DNA of 64,000 nt from Betaproteobacteria bacterium UKL13-2 (GCA_001602455.1 CP012157.1:3095733-3159732), one strand, 5' to 3'; positions 14,977 through 24,375 are shown, counted from the first letter of the stretch. Notes: generated from the letters alone by a model not told the origin. Translations and numbers: made by a program.

Positions 14977-15567
14977 TTACTTGCCGCCGCCCTTGGCCAG
15001 TTTTACCGTCGCAATGTTCAGCGGCAGCCCCGTGCCGGTGTCGTACTCGACTCCCGCCATGACACCGAGTGACGCAATTTGTTTGGCCGACTTTGTGCTG
15101 TTGTAAACGGCGTACATCGCGCCCAGCGCAAAATCACGTCCCGAGCCAATCGCCCAAAAACGATCAAACTCAAACACTTCACGCATCGAATAGACGCCAA
15201 AGATGCCCGTAGCATTCACCACCAACGCAGTCAACTGTGATGACTCATAGGGGTCATCCTCCTCTTCCTTCGGATTGAGGTAGGCCTCCTCCTTCAGGAT
15301 GGGGTGAATCTTGCGAAAACTCTCATAAATTTCGTGCCGCCCGTTAAAGCTAAAGTCCTTTGCTTTTTCGTGGTTTTTGAGGATGCTCTCCAGCACCATT
15401 TGATGCGCCGCCGAGCCAGCAATGCCGAAATAGGACCCGTTGTGCTTCAATATCTTTTCGGGTGCTGCATCATGCGCACTGCCGAGGCGGGTTGCCCCAA
15501 AGGTTGTAAGGGTATCCCCGGCGATGACGGCTTGGCCGCCTTTTTTGACAACTACGATGGTGGTCAT
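14977..15567 (-). CDS. Proteasome-like Ntn hydrolase (betaproteobacterial proteasome homolog, BPH)
   Basis: The ATG at 15567 gives 196 residues beginning MTTIVVVKKGGQAVIAGDTL. Removal of Met exposes Thr as the N-terminal nucleophile, as in HslV. Other fold markers are GIAGSAAHQMVLESIL, ALVVNATGIFGVYSM, and FWAIGSGRDFALGAMYAVYN, corresponding to HslV's AIGSGG...A helix. It is longer than HslV, has a strongly acidic insert (EEEDDPY), and no hslU ATPase gene is adjacent. That combination fits the BPH family, a self-compartmentalised proteasome relative described from betaproteobacteria. It leads the operon with hslR and the YceI gene. The frame remains open upstream but the catalytic Thr fixes the start. 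Confidence 0.75.
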   Translation of the reverse strand: MTTIVVVKKGGQAVIAGDTLTTFGATRLGSAHDAAPEKILKHNGSYFGIAGSAAHQMVLESILKNHEKAKDFSFNGRHEIYESFRKIHPILKEEAYLNPKEEEDDPYESSQLTALVVNATGIFGVYSMREVFEFDRFWAIGSGRDFALGAMYAVYNSTKSAKQIASLGVMAGVEYDTGTGLPLNIATVKLAKGGGK

Positions 15568-15876
15568 GGCTACTTTCTCGTCTGAATCGGCTGGGCCTAT
15601 TTTAGTCCGACCGTCAGCCGATAGCGGCCTAAAACAGTGGCGGGGGCACACCGGTCGCCGCCAAGCGCCTCGGTCAAATTGGCACAACAGGCGTGAATTT
15701 TCATTGACTTAGAGGCTTCATCCGGGCACACTTTTCGATTATCGTTTTCGGCATCCGGCGCCGCGCTCACCCCGCCCGCTCCCCCCGAAAACGGCTTGCG
15801 GGCAGCGCCAACATTCGCGTGCTCGCGATCAATCCGATAAACGCTACTGACGAATAAGACTCTAGGGGACCGCTAT

Positions 15877-17610
15877 ATGTTCTTCAATCGCACTAGTTTT
15901 TCAATTAGCCCTTTTAACGGTTTTAACCCTTCTAAACCTTCTAAACCCTCCAAACTTTTTAACCCTTTTAACCCTTTCCACCGCACCATTCACGCCGATC
16001 TAGCACCCGCACCACAACCTTTTCGCGCACCATCTCGCCTCGCCTGCATGGTCGCGGCGGCAATCATCGCCACATCGCTACCGTTGGCCAGCATCACCGA
16101 AGCAAAGACCTTCCGTTGGGCCTCACAAGGTGATGTGCTGACGATGGACCCGCACGCACAAAATGAGGGGCTGAACAACGCGATCAGCGACCACGTTTAC
16201 GAACCACTCCTCAACCGTGGCAAAACCATGGCCATCGAGCCCTGCCTTGCCTTATCGTGGACACAAATCAATCCGACCACCACGCGCTTTAAGCTGCGCG
16301 ACAAGGTGACCTTTCATGACGGCACGCCGTTTACGGCCGATGATGTTGTGTTCTCCATTACGCGAGCCGGCGAAAAGACATCGAACTTTGGCGCGTACAT
16401 GCAGGGCATCAAAGAAGCGAAGAAAGTCGACAACCTCACAGTTGACATCATCACCAACGGCCCCGCACCGACGCTGCTCGATCAACTGACCGAAATTCGC
16501 GTCATGAGCCGCGCTTGGGCGACCAAATACAACGTCACCCGTCCGCAAGACTTCAAGAATAAAGAAGAAACGTTTGCGGCGCGTAACGCTAACGGCACCG
16601 GCGCGTTTATTCTTCGCGCACGCGAGCCCGATGTCAAAACGGTACTGGTGGCGAATTCCAATTGGTGGGGCAAGCGCGACTCGAATGTGACCGAAGTGGT
16701 CTACACGCCGATTAAGCAAGACGCTACCCGCATCTCGGCACTCATCTCGGGTGAAATTGATCTGGTGCTCGATCCACCGGTACAAGACGTGGGCAGCCTC
16801 AAAGCGAATCCAGCCTTAAAAGTCGTTGAGGGCAACGAAAATCGCACCATCTTCTTGGCGATGGATCAGGGCCGAAATGAGCTGCAATACAGCAACGTCA
16901 AAGGAAAAAATCCATTCAAAGATGTCCGTGTGCGCCAAGCCATGCTGTTGACCGTGGACATCAACGCGATTCAGAAAACCGTCATGCGTGGACTCTCGCT
17001 ACCGACCATGTCGATGATCGCACCGCAGGTGCGGGGCTACTCGAAAGACCTCGAAAAACGTCCCGCAGTTGACACTGCGAAAGCGAAAAAACTGATGGCC
17101 GACGCGGGCTATCCGAACGGTTTTGAAGTCACCCTGGACTGCCCGAACAATCGCTACATCAACGATGAGCGCATCTGTACCGCGATCGCCGGTATGCTGT
17201 CTAAGATTGACATCAAAATTAAGTTGAACTCGATGCCCCGCGTGACCTACTTCCCGAAAATTCAAAACATCGATAGCAGCTTCCATTTGTATGGCTGGGG
17301 AGTGCCTACCTTTGACTCGTTGTATACGCTGCAAAGCGTGATTCGGACCAAGACCTCGGGCGGCGATGGCGAACAGAACTATTCGGGATACTCCAACCCC
17401 AAGGTAGATGCGCTTATCGACCAGTTAAAAACCGAAGCCGATCTCGCCAAGCGTGCCACCATTACGCGCGAGGCGTTGCTGATTCATCAGGCCGATGTGG
17501 GGCACATTCCATTGCACCACCAAATCATTCCTTGGGCGATGCGCAAAAACGTGACCGTCGTGCATCGTGCCGATAACCGCGTGTTTGCGAAGTGGGCCAT
17601 GGTGAACTAG
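15877..17610 (+). CDS. Peptide-type ABC transporter substrate-binding protein (paralog 2)
   Basis: A 577-residue SBP_bac_5 protein. The ATG at 15877 has a good AGGGGA ribosome site six bases ahead, so the odd N-terminus appears real: about 40 residues of low complexity (NPSKPSKPSKLFNPFNPF, from a repeated AACCCTTT-type DNA motif). A signal segment follows (CMVAAAIIATSLPLASITEA) and then the mature KTFRWASQGDVLTMDPHAQN. Family motifs are FHDGTPFTADDVVFS and ARNANGTGAFIL. It is closest to paralog 1 within the window. It heads the cluster containing paralog 3, two permeases and two ATPases. The stop codon TAG is the first triplet of a family-B repeat. Confidence 0.88.
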   Translation: MFFNRTSFSISPFNGFNPSKPSKPSKLFNPFNPFHRTIHADLAPAPQPFRAPSRLACMVAAAIIATSLPLASITEAKTFRWASQGDVLTMDPHAQNEGLNNAISDHVYEPLLNRGKTMAIEPCLALSWTQINPTTTRFKLRDKVTFHDGTPFTADDVVFSITRAGEKTSNFGAYMQGIKEAKKVDNLTVDIITNGPAPTLLDQLTEIRVMSRAWATKYNVTRPQDFKNKEETFAARNANGTGAFILRAREPDVKTVLVANSNWWGKRDSNVTEVVYTPIKQDATRISALISGEIDLVLDPPVQDVGSLKANPALKVVEGNENRTIFLAMDQGRNELQYSNVKGKNPFKDVRVRQAMLLTVDINAIQKTVMRGLSLPTMSMIAPQVRGYSKDLEKRPAVDTAKAKKLMADAGYPNGFEVTLDCPNNRYINDERICTAIAGMLSKIDIKIKLNSMPRVTYFPKIQNIDSSFHLYGWGVPTFDSLYTLQSVIRTKTSGGDGEQNYSGYSNPKVDALIDQLKTEADLAKRATITREALLIHQADVGHIPLHHQIIPWAMRKNVTVVHRADNRVFAKWAMVN

Positions 17611-17770
17611 CCTGAACATTTCGCGGGGGCGCGTTTGCAAGCGGGGGAGTGGGGCGATTTCTCGCCTGAGCGACCACCGCAGCGCGGGCGGTGTTTGCCA
17701 AACGAGTGCGGGAGGACGGTGCGTGTTTGTCAAACGCGGTGACACACGCGGTGTCACACACCGCGTCAAA
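17608..17770 (+). repeat. Repeat family B, copy 2 (starts at a TAG stop codon)
   Basis: The copy begins TAGCCTGAACATTTCG at the stop codon of paralog 2, followed by GGGGGCGCGTTTGCAAGCGG and segments GTTTGCCAAACGAGTGCGGG and GTGTTTGTCAAACGCGGTG that also occur in copy 4. The right half is diverged and no inverted terminal partner was found. The rest of the 357-bp gap up to 17967 holds GC-rich sequence with no gene I can support. Confidence 0.6.
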
Positions 17771-18015
17771 TACGGCAACGTCCAGCCGCCCGAGAGCGAA
17801 CGTGCAGCCCGTATCCACGGCAAAAAAGGAACGAGCGAATTTGGTTTCCCAATCACCCCACTGCTACCGCCTTCGACATCGCGGGCGATCCATCAACTAT
17901 TCATGCAAGCGTTGCAAGCTGGCGATGCCAGAGAGCCGCATCGCGCCCTTGATTCGTCGCCCGCCTGATGCCGGACGGGCGATTTATTGATATCTGCTAC
18001 CACGCTCCAGTGACT

Positions 18016-19626
18016 ATGAAATTTTCGACTCTCGCCACGGCTTTATTGTTCGCCATCGTGACCAGCATCGGCGTCGGCGCGCCCGCGCACGCCAAGACGC
18101 TGCGTTACGCCACGCAAGACGAGCCACAAACACTCGATCCGCACTCCGCCAATCTCGCCGTCGCCAACCGGCTCCTATCGAACATCTACGAAGGGTTGGT
18201 ATTCCGCGATAAGGACTACAAAATCGTACCTTGGTTGGCGACCTCATGGACTCAGCCAGACGCCAAAACCTGGCGCTTTAAGCTTCGCCCGAATGTGAAG
18301 TTTCACGACGGCTCAGCGTTCACGGCAGATGACGTGGTGTTTTCAATCGAGCGTGCATTGCATCCACTGTCGCAGTTGAAGGTTGCGGTGCAAGGAGTCG
18401 AGCGCGGGCGCAAGGTTGATGATTTGACGGTCGATTTGATCATGCGCGAACCGAACCCGGTGCTCCTAAATCACCTGGTATTTTTTCGCATCGTGAGCAA
18501 AACATGGGCAGAGAAAAACAAAGCCGCGATTCCGCAAAACTACAAAGACAAAGAAGAGACCTTTTCATCACGCAATAGTAATGGCACCGGGCCATTCATG
18601 CTGCTCGAACGCCAGCCCGACGTGCGTACTGTGATCGTCGAGAATAAAACCTGGTGGAATCGTAACTCGCCCGAGCGCGGCAATGTGAGTCGAATTGAGT
18701 TACTACCGATTCAATCGCGCCCCACGCGACTCGCCGCACTGATCTCCGGTGAAGTGCAGTTCGTCAACGATCCGCCAACACAAGATGTGCCACGCTTAAA
18801 GGCGAACAAAGACATCAAGATCGTAGAAGGCCAAGAAGCTCGCGTGCAGTATCTGGTATTCGATACCTCTCGCGATGAGTTGCTGTATTCGGATGTGAAA
18901 GGCAAGAACCCGTGGCGGGACTTGCGTGTTCGCCAAGCGGTCGCGCATGCGATCGATGTTGAGGCGATAAAGCTGAAATCGATGCGCGGCCTCTCCGTGC
19001 CCACTGGTACCATCATCACCAAGTTTGACCAAGGCTTTTCTTCAGACGCCGACAAGCGCCTTAAATACGATCTCGTGCGTGCGCGCGAGCTACTCAAAGA
19101 AGCAGGTTATCCAAATGGCTTTGGCGTGACACTGGACTGCGGCAACAACGCGCCCGCCGCCGACATTTGTCCGGCCGTTGCGGTCATGCTGAATCAGATC
19201 GGTATCCGCGTCACCGCCAATGTCATGACCATCCCTAACTTCTTTCCGAAGCTGCAACGTGCGGATACGAGTTTCTATTTGCTCAGTTGGACTTCCCCGA
19301 CGTCCGATGCGCTGTACACGCTGCAGAGTCTGGTATACACCCATGGTGGCGACGGCGTGGCCAATGCTTCGGGCGACAATAATTATGGACGTTATTCGAA
19401 CAAAGACCTCGATCGGCTGATCGATCAATTCAAGGTCGAACCGGATATGAAAAAACGTGACGCGCTAATTCGCGATGCACTCCTGCTGCTCAATCGCGAA
19501 TTGCCGATTGTGCCATTACATCGACAGATTATTCCGTGGGCGATGAGCGCCAAACCTGGCACTGACGTGACCGCAATATTTCCACCGAACGGCACGCCAT
19601 ACTTTTTTCGCTTCAAGATTCAGTAA
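18016..19626 (+). CDS. Peptide-type ABC transporter substrate-binding protein (paralog 3)
   Basis: The ATG at 18016 gives 536 residues with a clean signal peptide (MKFSTLATALLFAIVTSIGV, cleaved after AHA) and mature start KTLRYATQDEPQTLDPHSAN. Motifs are FHDGSAFTADDVVFSIERAL and SRNSNGTGPFML, with ligand-domain patterns as in paralogs 1 and 2. It differs more from those two than they do from each other. It lies 33 bp upstream of the first permease, so it is the binding protein most tightly linked to the transporter. Ligand unknown; peptide-type by family. Confidence 0.9.
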   Translation: MKFSTLATALLFAIVTSIGVGAPAHAKTLRYATQDEPQTLDPHSANLAVANRLLSNIYEGLVFRDKDYKIVPWLATSWTQPDAKTWRFKLRPNVKFHDGSAFTADDVVFSIERALHPLSQLKVAVQGVERGRKVDDLTVDLIMREPNPVLLNHLVFFRIVSKTWAEKNKAAIPQNYKDKEETFSSRNSNGTGPFMLLERQPDVRTVIVENKTWWNRNSPERGNVSRIELLPIQSRPTRLAALISGEVQFVNDPPTQDVPRLKANKDIKIVEGQEARVQYLVFDTSRDELLYSDVKGKNPWRDLRVRQAVAHAIDVEAIKLKSMRGLSVPTGTIITKFDQGFSSDADKRLKYDLVRARELLKEAGYPNGFGVTLDCGNNAPAADICPAVAVMLNQIGIRVTANVMTIPNFFPKLQRADTSFYLLSWTSPTSDALYTLQSLVYTHGGDGVANASGDNNYGRYSNKDLDRLIDQFKVEPDMKKRDALIRDALLLLNRELPIVPLHRQIIPWAMSAKPGTDVTAIFPPNGTPYFFRFKIQ

Positions 19627-19659
19627 CGCAAATTAACGACGTACATCGCAGGGACTTTC

Positions 19660-20646
19660 ATGCTCGCATTCATTATTCAACGATTACTTCAGAGTATCCT
19701 CGTGATGCTGACGGTAGGTTTCATCGCCTTCTCGTTGTTCAACTTTGTGGGTGACCCGGTGTCGCTCATGCTGCCGCCCGAAGCCACACAAGCTGACCGC
19801 GATGAAGTGCGTAAATCCCTCGGCCTTGACCAACCTTTTTATGTGCAGTTCGGCACCTTCCTCGGCAATGCAGTACAGGGCAACTTTGGAATTTCACTAC
19901 GACTTGGTCGGCCGGTATCACAACTACTGGTCGAACGACTCCCCGCCACGCTTGAGCTCGCCATGACCGCCGCCGTGTTTGGCCTGTTGATCGGTATTCC
20001 GATGGGTGTCTATACCGCGCTAAAACGCGACAAGTGGACATCGAAAGTATTGCTCACGGGCTCGTTGGTGGGCGTATCGCTGCCCAACTTTCTCATCGGA
20101 ATCTTCTTGATCCTTATCTTTGCCGTATGGCTGGGCTGGCTGCCGTCGTTTGGTCGCGGGGAAACAACCGCCATTGGTTTTTGGACCACCGGCTTTCTCA
20201 CCACTGAAGGATTGAAGGCGATTATCCTTCCCGCCATTACGCTGGGCTTTTACCCCATCACCCTCATCATGCGTTTGGTGCGTGCGGAGATGTTGGAGGT
20301 ACTGCGTACCGACTACATCAAGTTTGCGCGTGCGCGCGGCCTCACCAACAACGCGGTGCACTTCGGCCACGCCCTCAAAAACACCCTCGTTCCAGTGATT
20401 ACCATTACCGGTTTGCAACTGGGCGCCATCATCGCTTTTGCCATCATCACGGAGACGGTGTTCCAGTGGCCGGGCATGGGGCTATTGTTTATCCAAGCCG
20501 TTCAGTTCGCGGACATCCCCGTAATGGCAGCCTATCTTTGTCTCATCGGTTTCATTTTTGTGGTGGTCAATCTGGTGGTTGACTTGCTGTATTTCGCGGT
20601 TGATCCGAGGCTACGTGTCGAGCGCTCTGGATCGGGAGGGCATTGA
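19660..20646 (+). CDS. Peptide-type ABC transporter permease, DppB-like
   Basis: A 328-residue inner-membrane protein with the DppB/GsiC layout: an N-terminal helix (IIQRLLQSILVMLTVGFIAF), the conserved FGISLRLGRPVSQLLVERLP segment, and the cytoplasmic coupling loop (EMLEVLRTDYIKFARARGL). Five further hydrophobic segments follow. It pairs with the DppC-like permease whose ATG lies 2 bp after its stop. Part of the single run binding protein, permease, permease, ATPase, ATPase. Confidence 0.93.
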   Translation: MLAFIIQRLLQSILVMLTVGFIAFSLFNFVGDPVSLMLPPEATQADRDEVRKSLGLDQPFYVQFGTFLGNAVQGNFGISLRLGRPVSQLLVERLPATLELAMTAAVFGLLIGIPMGVYTALKRDKWTSKVLLTGSLVGVSLPNFLIGIFLILIFAVWLGWLPSFGRGETTAIGFWTTGFLTTEGLKAIILPAITLGFYPITLIMRLVRAEMLEVLRTDYIKFARARGLTNNAVHFGHALKNTLVPVITITGLQLGAIIAFAIITETVFQWPGMGLLFIQAVQFADIPVMAAYLCLIGFIFVVVNLVVDLLYFAVDPRLRVERSGSGGH

Positions 20647-20647
20647 T

Positions 20648-21562
20648 ATGAACGACACACTCAAGCGTATTTTTGATAGCGACCTTTGGTATAGCTTCAA
20701 GCGGCACCCACTGGTGATCGTCGCCGCCATTTTGTCGCTGATATGCATTTTGGGCGCAGTGTTTGCCCCTATCCTCGCGCCACACAATCCGTTTGACTTA
20801 AAGACGCTGAATCTACTCGATGCGTTTACGCCGCCCGCATGGACGGCAGCGGGTAAGGGTCAGTTTTTCTTGGGCACCGATGACCAAGGTCGTGACGTGT
20901 TATCCACCATCATGTACGGCTCGCGGGTATCACTCACCGTTGGTATCTGTGCGGTGGCGTTGTCGATGGTCATTGGCATCACGCTGGGGCTTATCTCTGG
21001 CTACGTTGGCGGCGCACTGGATTCTTTCATCATGCGTGTGGCGGACGTGCAGCTCTCGTTCCCGGCGATCTTGATCGCGCTGCTGATCGACGGTGTGGCA
21101 CGGGTAGTGATCGGCAAGGATGGTCACGATGAAGTTGCTGTCTATGTGCTGATCTTTGCCATTGCCGCCTCCGGTTGGGTGCAGTACGCCCGCACGGTGC
21201 GCGGCTCCACACTGGTTGAGCGCAACAAGGAATATGTGCAAGCGGCGCGTGTGATTGGCCGGAAGCCATTGGCCATCATGTTCTCGCACGTATTGCCGAA
21301 TGTGATGGGGCCTGTGTTTGTATTGGCCACCCTACACGTTGGTGCAGCCATCATCACCGAGGCAACACTATCATTCCTGGGTGTCGGTGTACCACCAACC
21401 CAACCGTCGCTTGGCACCCTGATTCGTATCGGTAACGACTTCTTGTTCTCCGGCGAATGGTGGATCACGGTCTTCCCCGGCATCATGCTGGTGATTCTGG
21501 TCTTGTCCATCAACATCATCGGTGACTGGTTGCGCGACGCGCTGAACCCGAAACTTCGATAA
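20648..21562 (+). CDS. Peptide-type ABC transporter permease, DppC-like
   Basis: The ATG at 20648 gives 304 residues. The opening hydrophobic helix (PLVIVAAILSLICILGAVFA), the HNPFDL motif with the periplasmic LGTDDQGRDVLSTIMYGSR segment, and the coupling loop (EYVQAARVIGRKPLAIMFSH) are characteristic of DppC/GsiD proteins. It ends with the usual INIIGDWLRDALNPKLR. An open frame extends 30 codons upstream into dppB, but the ATG is better placed. Confidence 0.93.
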   Translation: MNDTLKRIFDSDLWYSFKRHPLVIVAAILSLICILGAVFAPILAPHNPFDLKTLNLLDAFTPPAWTAAGKGQFFLGTDDQGRDVLSTIMYGSRVSLTVGICAVALSMVIGITLGLISGYVGGALDSFIMRVADVQLSFPAILIALLIDGVARVVIGKDGHDEVAVYVLIFAIAASGWVQYARTVRGSTLVERNKEYVQAARVIGRKPLAIMFSHVLPNVMGPVFVLATLHVGAAIITEATLSFLGVGVPPTQPSLGTLIRIGNDFLFSGEWWITVFPGIMLVILVLSINIIGDWLRDALNPKLR

Positions 21563-21576
21563 GACGCGAGAAAATC

Positions 21577-22596
21577 ATGACCACACCTCTACTCGAAGTG
21601 AAAAACCTACGCGTCCAATTCCCCACACGGCGAGGCTTACTCACGGCGGTGGACGATATCAGCCTGACCATCGCACCCGGTGAAGTGCTTGGTGTGGTCG
21701 GCGAATCCGGCGCCGGTAAATCGCTCACAGGTGCTGCCATCATCGGCCTGCTGGAGCCACCCGGCCGTATCGCCTCCGGTGAAATCCTGCTCAATGGAAG
21801 GCGCATCGATAACCTGCCACCTGACGAGTTTCGCAAAATTCGCGGACGCGAGATCGGTGCGATTTTCCAAGACCCGCTGACTTCGCTCAACCCGCTTTAC
21901 ACCGTTGGTCGGCAAATTACCGAGACCATTCTCACGCACCTCGATGTGACGCCGGCGCAGGCAAAGCAGCGTGCCATCGATTTGCTCAACGAAGTCGGCA
22001 TTCCCGCCGCCGATAAACGTATCGACCATTACCCACACCAATTCTCCGGTGGCATGCGCCAGCGTGTGGTGATCTCTCTGGCACTCGCCGCGCAGCCTAA
22101 ACTAATCATTGCTGACGAGCCCACCACCGCGCTGGATGTTTCGATTCAGGCGCAGATCATTACGCTGCTAAAAAAACTGTGTCGTGAACACGGCACGTCC
22201 GTGATGCTGGTTACGCATGATATGGGTGTCATTGCCGAAACTGCGGATCGCGTCGCGGTGATGTACGCCGGGCGCATCGCTGAAATCGGCCCAGTGGCTG
22301 AAGTCATCCACAACCCTCAGCACCCTTATACCGTTGGCCTAATGGGTGCGATCCCGAACCTGGGCGAAGAAGTTGAGCGCCTAACTCAAATCGACGGCTC
22401 CATGCCACGCCTGAATGCGATTCCCACCGGTTGCGCCTTTAACCCGCGTTGCACACGCAAGGGGGAAGTCGGCGTGCGTTGCACAACCGAACGCCCGAAC
22501 CTTCTGAACGCCGGTAACACCCAAGCCGCTTGCTGGCTGTATTCGGACACGGGAACCACTAACACGACCAACACCCCTCAATCGGTGGCCGCATGA
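21577..22596 (+). CDS. Peptide-type ABC transporter ATPase, DppD-like
   Basis: A 339-residue ATPase with Walker [10 protein letters not shown]-loop [11 protein letters not shown], signature FSGGMRQR, Walker [12 protein letters not shown] and switch His in VTHDMGV. A C-terminal oligopeptide/dipeptide domain contains the cysteines CAFNPRC and CTTERP that are usual in DppD/OppD. It starts 14 bp after the DppC-like gene and overlaps the DppF-like gene by 4 bp (ATGA). Confidence 0.95.
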   Translation: MTTPLLEVKNLRVQFPTRRGLLTAVDDISLTIAPGEVLGVVGESGAGKSLTGAAIIGLLEPPGRIASGEILLNGRRIDNLPPDEFRKIRGREIGAIFQDPLTSLNPLYTVGRQITETILTHLDVTPAQAKQRAIDLLNEVGIPAADKRIDHYPHQFSGGMRQRVVISLALAAQPKLIIADEPTTALDVSIQAQIITLLKKLCREHGTSVMLVTHDMGVIAETADRVAVMYAGRIAEIGPVAEVIHNPQHPYTVGLMGAIPNLGEEVERLTQIDGSMPRLNAIPTGCAFNPRCTRKGEVGVRCTTERPNLLNAGNTQAACWLYSDTGTTNTTNTPQSVAA

Positions 22597-23612
22597 AGAA
22601 TTCAAACGTATTGCTCGAAGTGCGCGACGTCGCACGAGAATTCGACGTCTCCAAACCTTGGCTCAATCGTGTCATCGAAGGCCAGCCAAAATCAATCCTC
22701 AAAGCGGTTGACGGTGTTTCGTTCACCATCAATCGCGGCGAGACGTTATCACTGGTCGGCGAATCCGGCTGCGGCAAGTCGACCATTGCGCGTGTGGTAT
22801 GCGGTTTGTACGCACCATCACGGGGTTCGGTTGTGTTCGACGGCGTGGACATGGCCAAAGCATCGGTCAATGAGCAGCAGCAACTACGCAAACGTTTTCA
22901 GATGATTTTCCAAGACCCCTATGCGAGCCTGAACCCGCGCTGGCGTGTCGGCAAAATCATTGCCGAGCCGCTGATCTCACACGGCATCATGACCGACAAA
23001 GTGGAAATCAAAAAACGTGTTGATCAGTTGCTGACACAGGTCGGGCTCTCGCCACTGGATCAAGAAAAATTTCCGCATGAATTTTCCGGCGGACAACGCC
23101 AGCGAATATCAATCGCACGCGCACTCTCGTCGAACCCTGAGTTTCTGGTGTGTGATGAGCCCACCTCCGCGCTCGATGTATCGGTCCAAGCACAGATATT
23201 GAACTTGATGAAGGACTTGCAACGCGAGTTTGGCCTCACCTATCTGTTCATCTCGCACAATCTCGCCGTGGTCTCTCACATCTCGACACGCGTTGGCGTG
23301 ATGTACCTCGGTCGTCTGGTGGAAATGGCAGATACCAAAACCATTTTTAATCGTCCGTTGCACCCGTACACCCAAATGTTGCTGTCAGCAATTCCTGACT
23401 TGAAGATGACGGGTAAGCAACGCACGCCAGTCGCCGGCGAAGTGCCAAACCCGTTGAACCCGCCGTCAGGCTGTACCTTCCACCCGCGCTGCCCTTACGC
23501 GAATGATCGCTGTAAATCAGAAGCGCCGAAGATGATTGTGGCCGATGACGGCAGCATGGTGTCTTGCCATGCGGTGGAAGAAAAACGGATTCCGATCAGG
23601 CTTGCTGCGTAG
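22593..23612 (+). CDS. Peptide-type ABC transporter ATPase, DppF-like
   Basis: A 339-residue ATPase with Walker A GESGCGKS, Q-loop IFQDPYASLNPRWRVG, signature FSGGQRQR, Walker B LVCDEPTSALD and switch His in ISHNLAV. The C-terminal CTFHPRCPYANDRC is the family's oligopeptide-type cysteine motif. Its start overlaps the stop of the DppD-like gene, indicating translational coupling. It is the last gene of the transporter operon; a GC-rich stem-loop (CGCAGTTA/TAACTGCG, 23632-23650) follows without a T tract. Confidence 0.95.
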   Translation: MKNSNVLLEVRDVAREFDVSKPWLNRVIEGQPKSILKAVDGVSFTINRGETLSLVGESGCGKSTIARVVCGLYAPSRGSVVFDGVDMAKASVNEQQQLRKRFQMIFQDPYASLNPRWRVGKIIAEPLISHGIMTDKVEIKKRVDQLLTQVGLSPLDQEKFPHEFSGGQRQRISIARALSSNPEFLVCDEPTSALDVSVQAQILNLMKDLQREFGLTYLFISHNLAVVSHISTRVGVMYLGRLVEMADTKTIFNRPLHPYTQMLLSAIPDLKMTGKQRTPVAGEVPNPLNPPSGCTFHPRCPYANDRCKSEAPKMIVADDGSMVSCHAVEEKRIPIRLAA

Positions 23613-23800
23613 GGCCAACTGAAACGCTGGCCGCAGTTAAGGTAACTGCGTCGCCCGCAGCATTATTTATCTCGTCAAATCGGGCGCAATCAAGTGCCCG
23701 TTTCTTCTTCTGCCCCAACCAGACTCATCTGGACATTCGACACCTTGATTGCACGCTCGTCCTCTCGACCCTCGCATTACACGGCGATCCTTGCAGCATT

Positions 23801-23823
23801 ATGTGTATGATAGTAATATACAT
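23801..23823. promoter_or_regulatory. Putative operator of brnTA
   Basis: ATGTGTAT (23801-23808) and ATATACAT (23816-23823) form a near-perfect 8-7-8 palindrome that ends 2 bp before the brnT start. BrnA antitoxins are known to bind and repress their own promoter, so this is a natural candidate site. Confidence 0.5.
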
Positions 23824-23825
23824 AA

Positions 23826-24128
23826 ATGAGCGTTGACCTTGCCAAAATTTCGGGCTTTGATTGGAACGCTGGCAACGCGCGCGAGAAGGATAAACACGGC
23901 GTGAGCATGGCCGAGGCCGAACAGGTATTTTTCAACGCGCCGTTGCTTTTGCTTGAAGACGCGACGCATAGCCAACGCGAGCCGCGTCTGCATGCACTCG
24001 GAAAGACTGATGCTGGACGCAGACTGCACCTTTCTTTCACATTGCGCAAAGCGGGCACGTTGATACGTGTTATCTCTGCCCGAGAGATGCACCGAAAGGA
24101 GCGAGCGATTTATGAACAAGCCGACTAA
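23826..24128 (+). CDS. brnT: BrnT-family ribonuclease toxin
   Basis: A 100-residue BrnT protein. Family features are FDWNAGNAREKDKHGVSMAEAEQVF near the N-terminus, the central HALGKTDAGRRLHLSFTLR, and the terminal IRVISAREMHRKERAIYEQ. BrnT is a RelE-fold mRNA-cleaving toxin held inactive by BrnA. The gene overlaps brnA by 17 bp, the usual arrangement. A palindrome lies directly in front. It stands alone between the peptide transporter operon and an esterase gene on the opposite strand. Confidence 0.93.
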   Translation: MSVDLAKISGFDWNAGNAREKDKHGVSMAEAEQVFFNAPLLLLEDATHSQREPRLHALGKTDAGRRLHLSFTLRKAGTLIRVISAREMHRKERAIYEQAD

Positions 24129-24375
24129 AGCCATTCCCAAGTTTGCCAACCTATCGGAGGAGCGCGCCTATTGGGAGTCACACGACTCCACCGATCATCT
24201 TGATTGGTCGAAGGCAAAAAAAGCAACACTGCCGAACTTAAAGCCGACCACCAAGACCATTTCGCTGAGATTGCCACAGCATCTGCTCGACTCGATTAAG
24301 GTAGAGGCAAATTCGCGTGATGTTCCGTATCAGTCGCTGATCAAGGTGTGGCTGCAAGAAAAGCTGCGCCAGTGA
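24112..24375 (+). CDS. brnA: BrnA-family antitoxin
   Basis: The ATG at 24112 gives 87 residues, preceded by a GAAAGGAG ribosome site inside brnT. The C-terminal part (TKTISLRLPQHLLDSIKVEA...VPYQSLIKVWLQEKL) is a ribbon-helix-helix DNA-binding fold of the CopG type, used both for dimerisation and operator binding. The N-terminal half (FANLSEERAYWESHDSTDHL) is the toxin-binding segment common to BrnA. Overlap with brnT ensures coupled synthesis. Confidence 0.92.
   Translation: MNKPTKAIPKFANLSEERAYWESHDSTDHLDWSKAKKATLPNLKPTTKTISLRLPQHLLDSIKVEANSRDVPYQSLIKVWLQEKLRQ

Noticed and set aside
14977-15567. HslV of an HslUV protease
   Set aside because: No hslU next to it, an acidic insert is present and the C-terminal part differs; the BPH family fits better.
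17611-17990. Overlapping open frames in the gap between binding proteins 2 and 3
   Set aside because: They lie in repeat B and GC-rich intergenic DNA, with no ribosome sites and no motifs.
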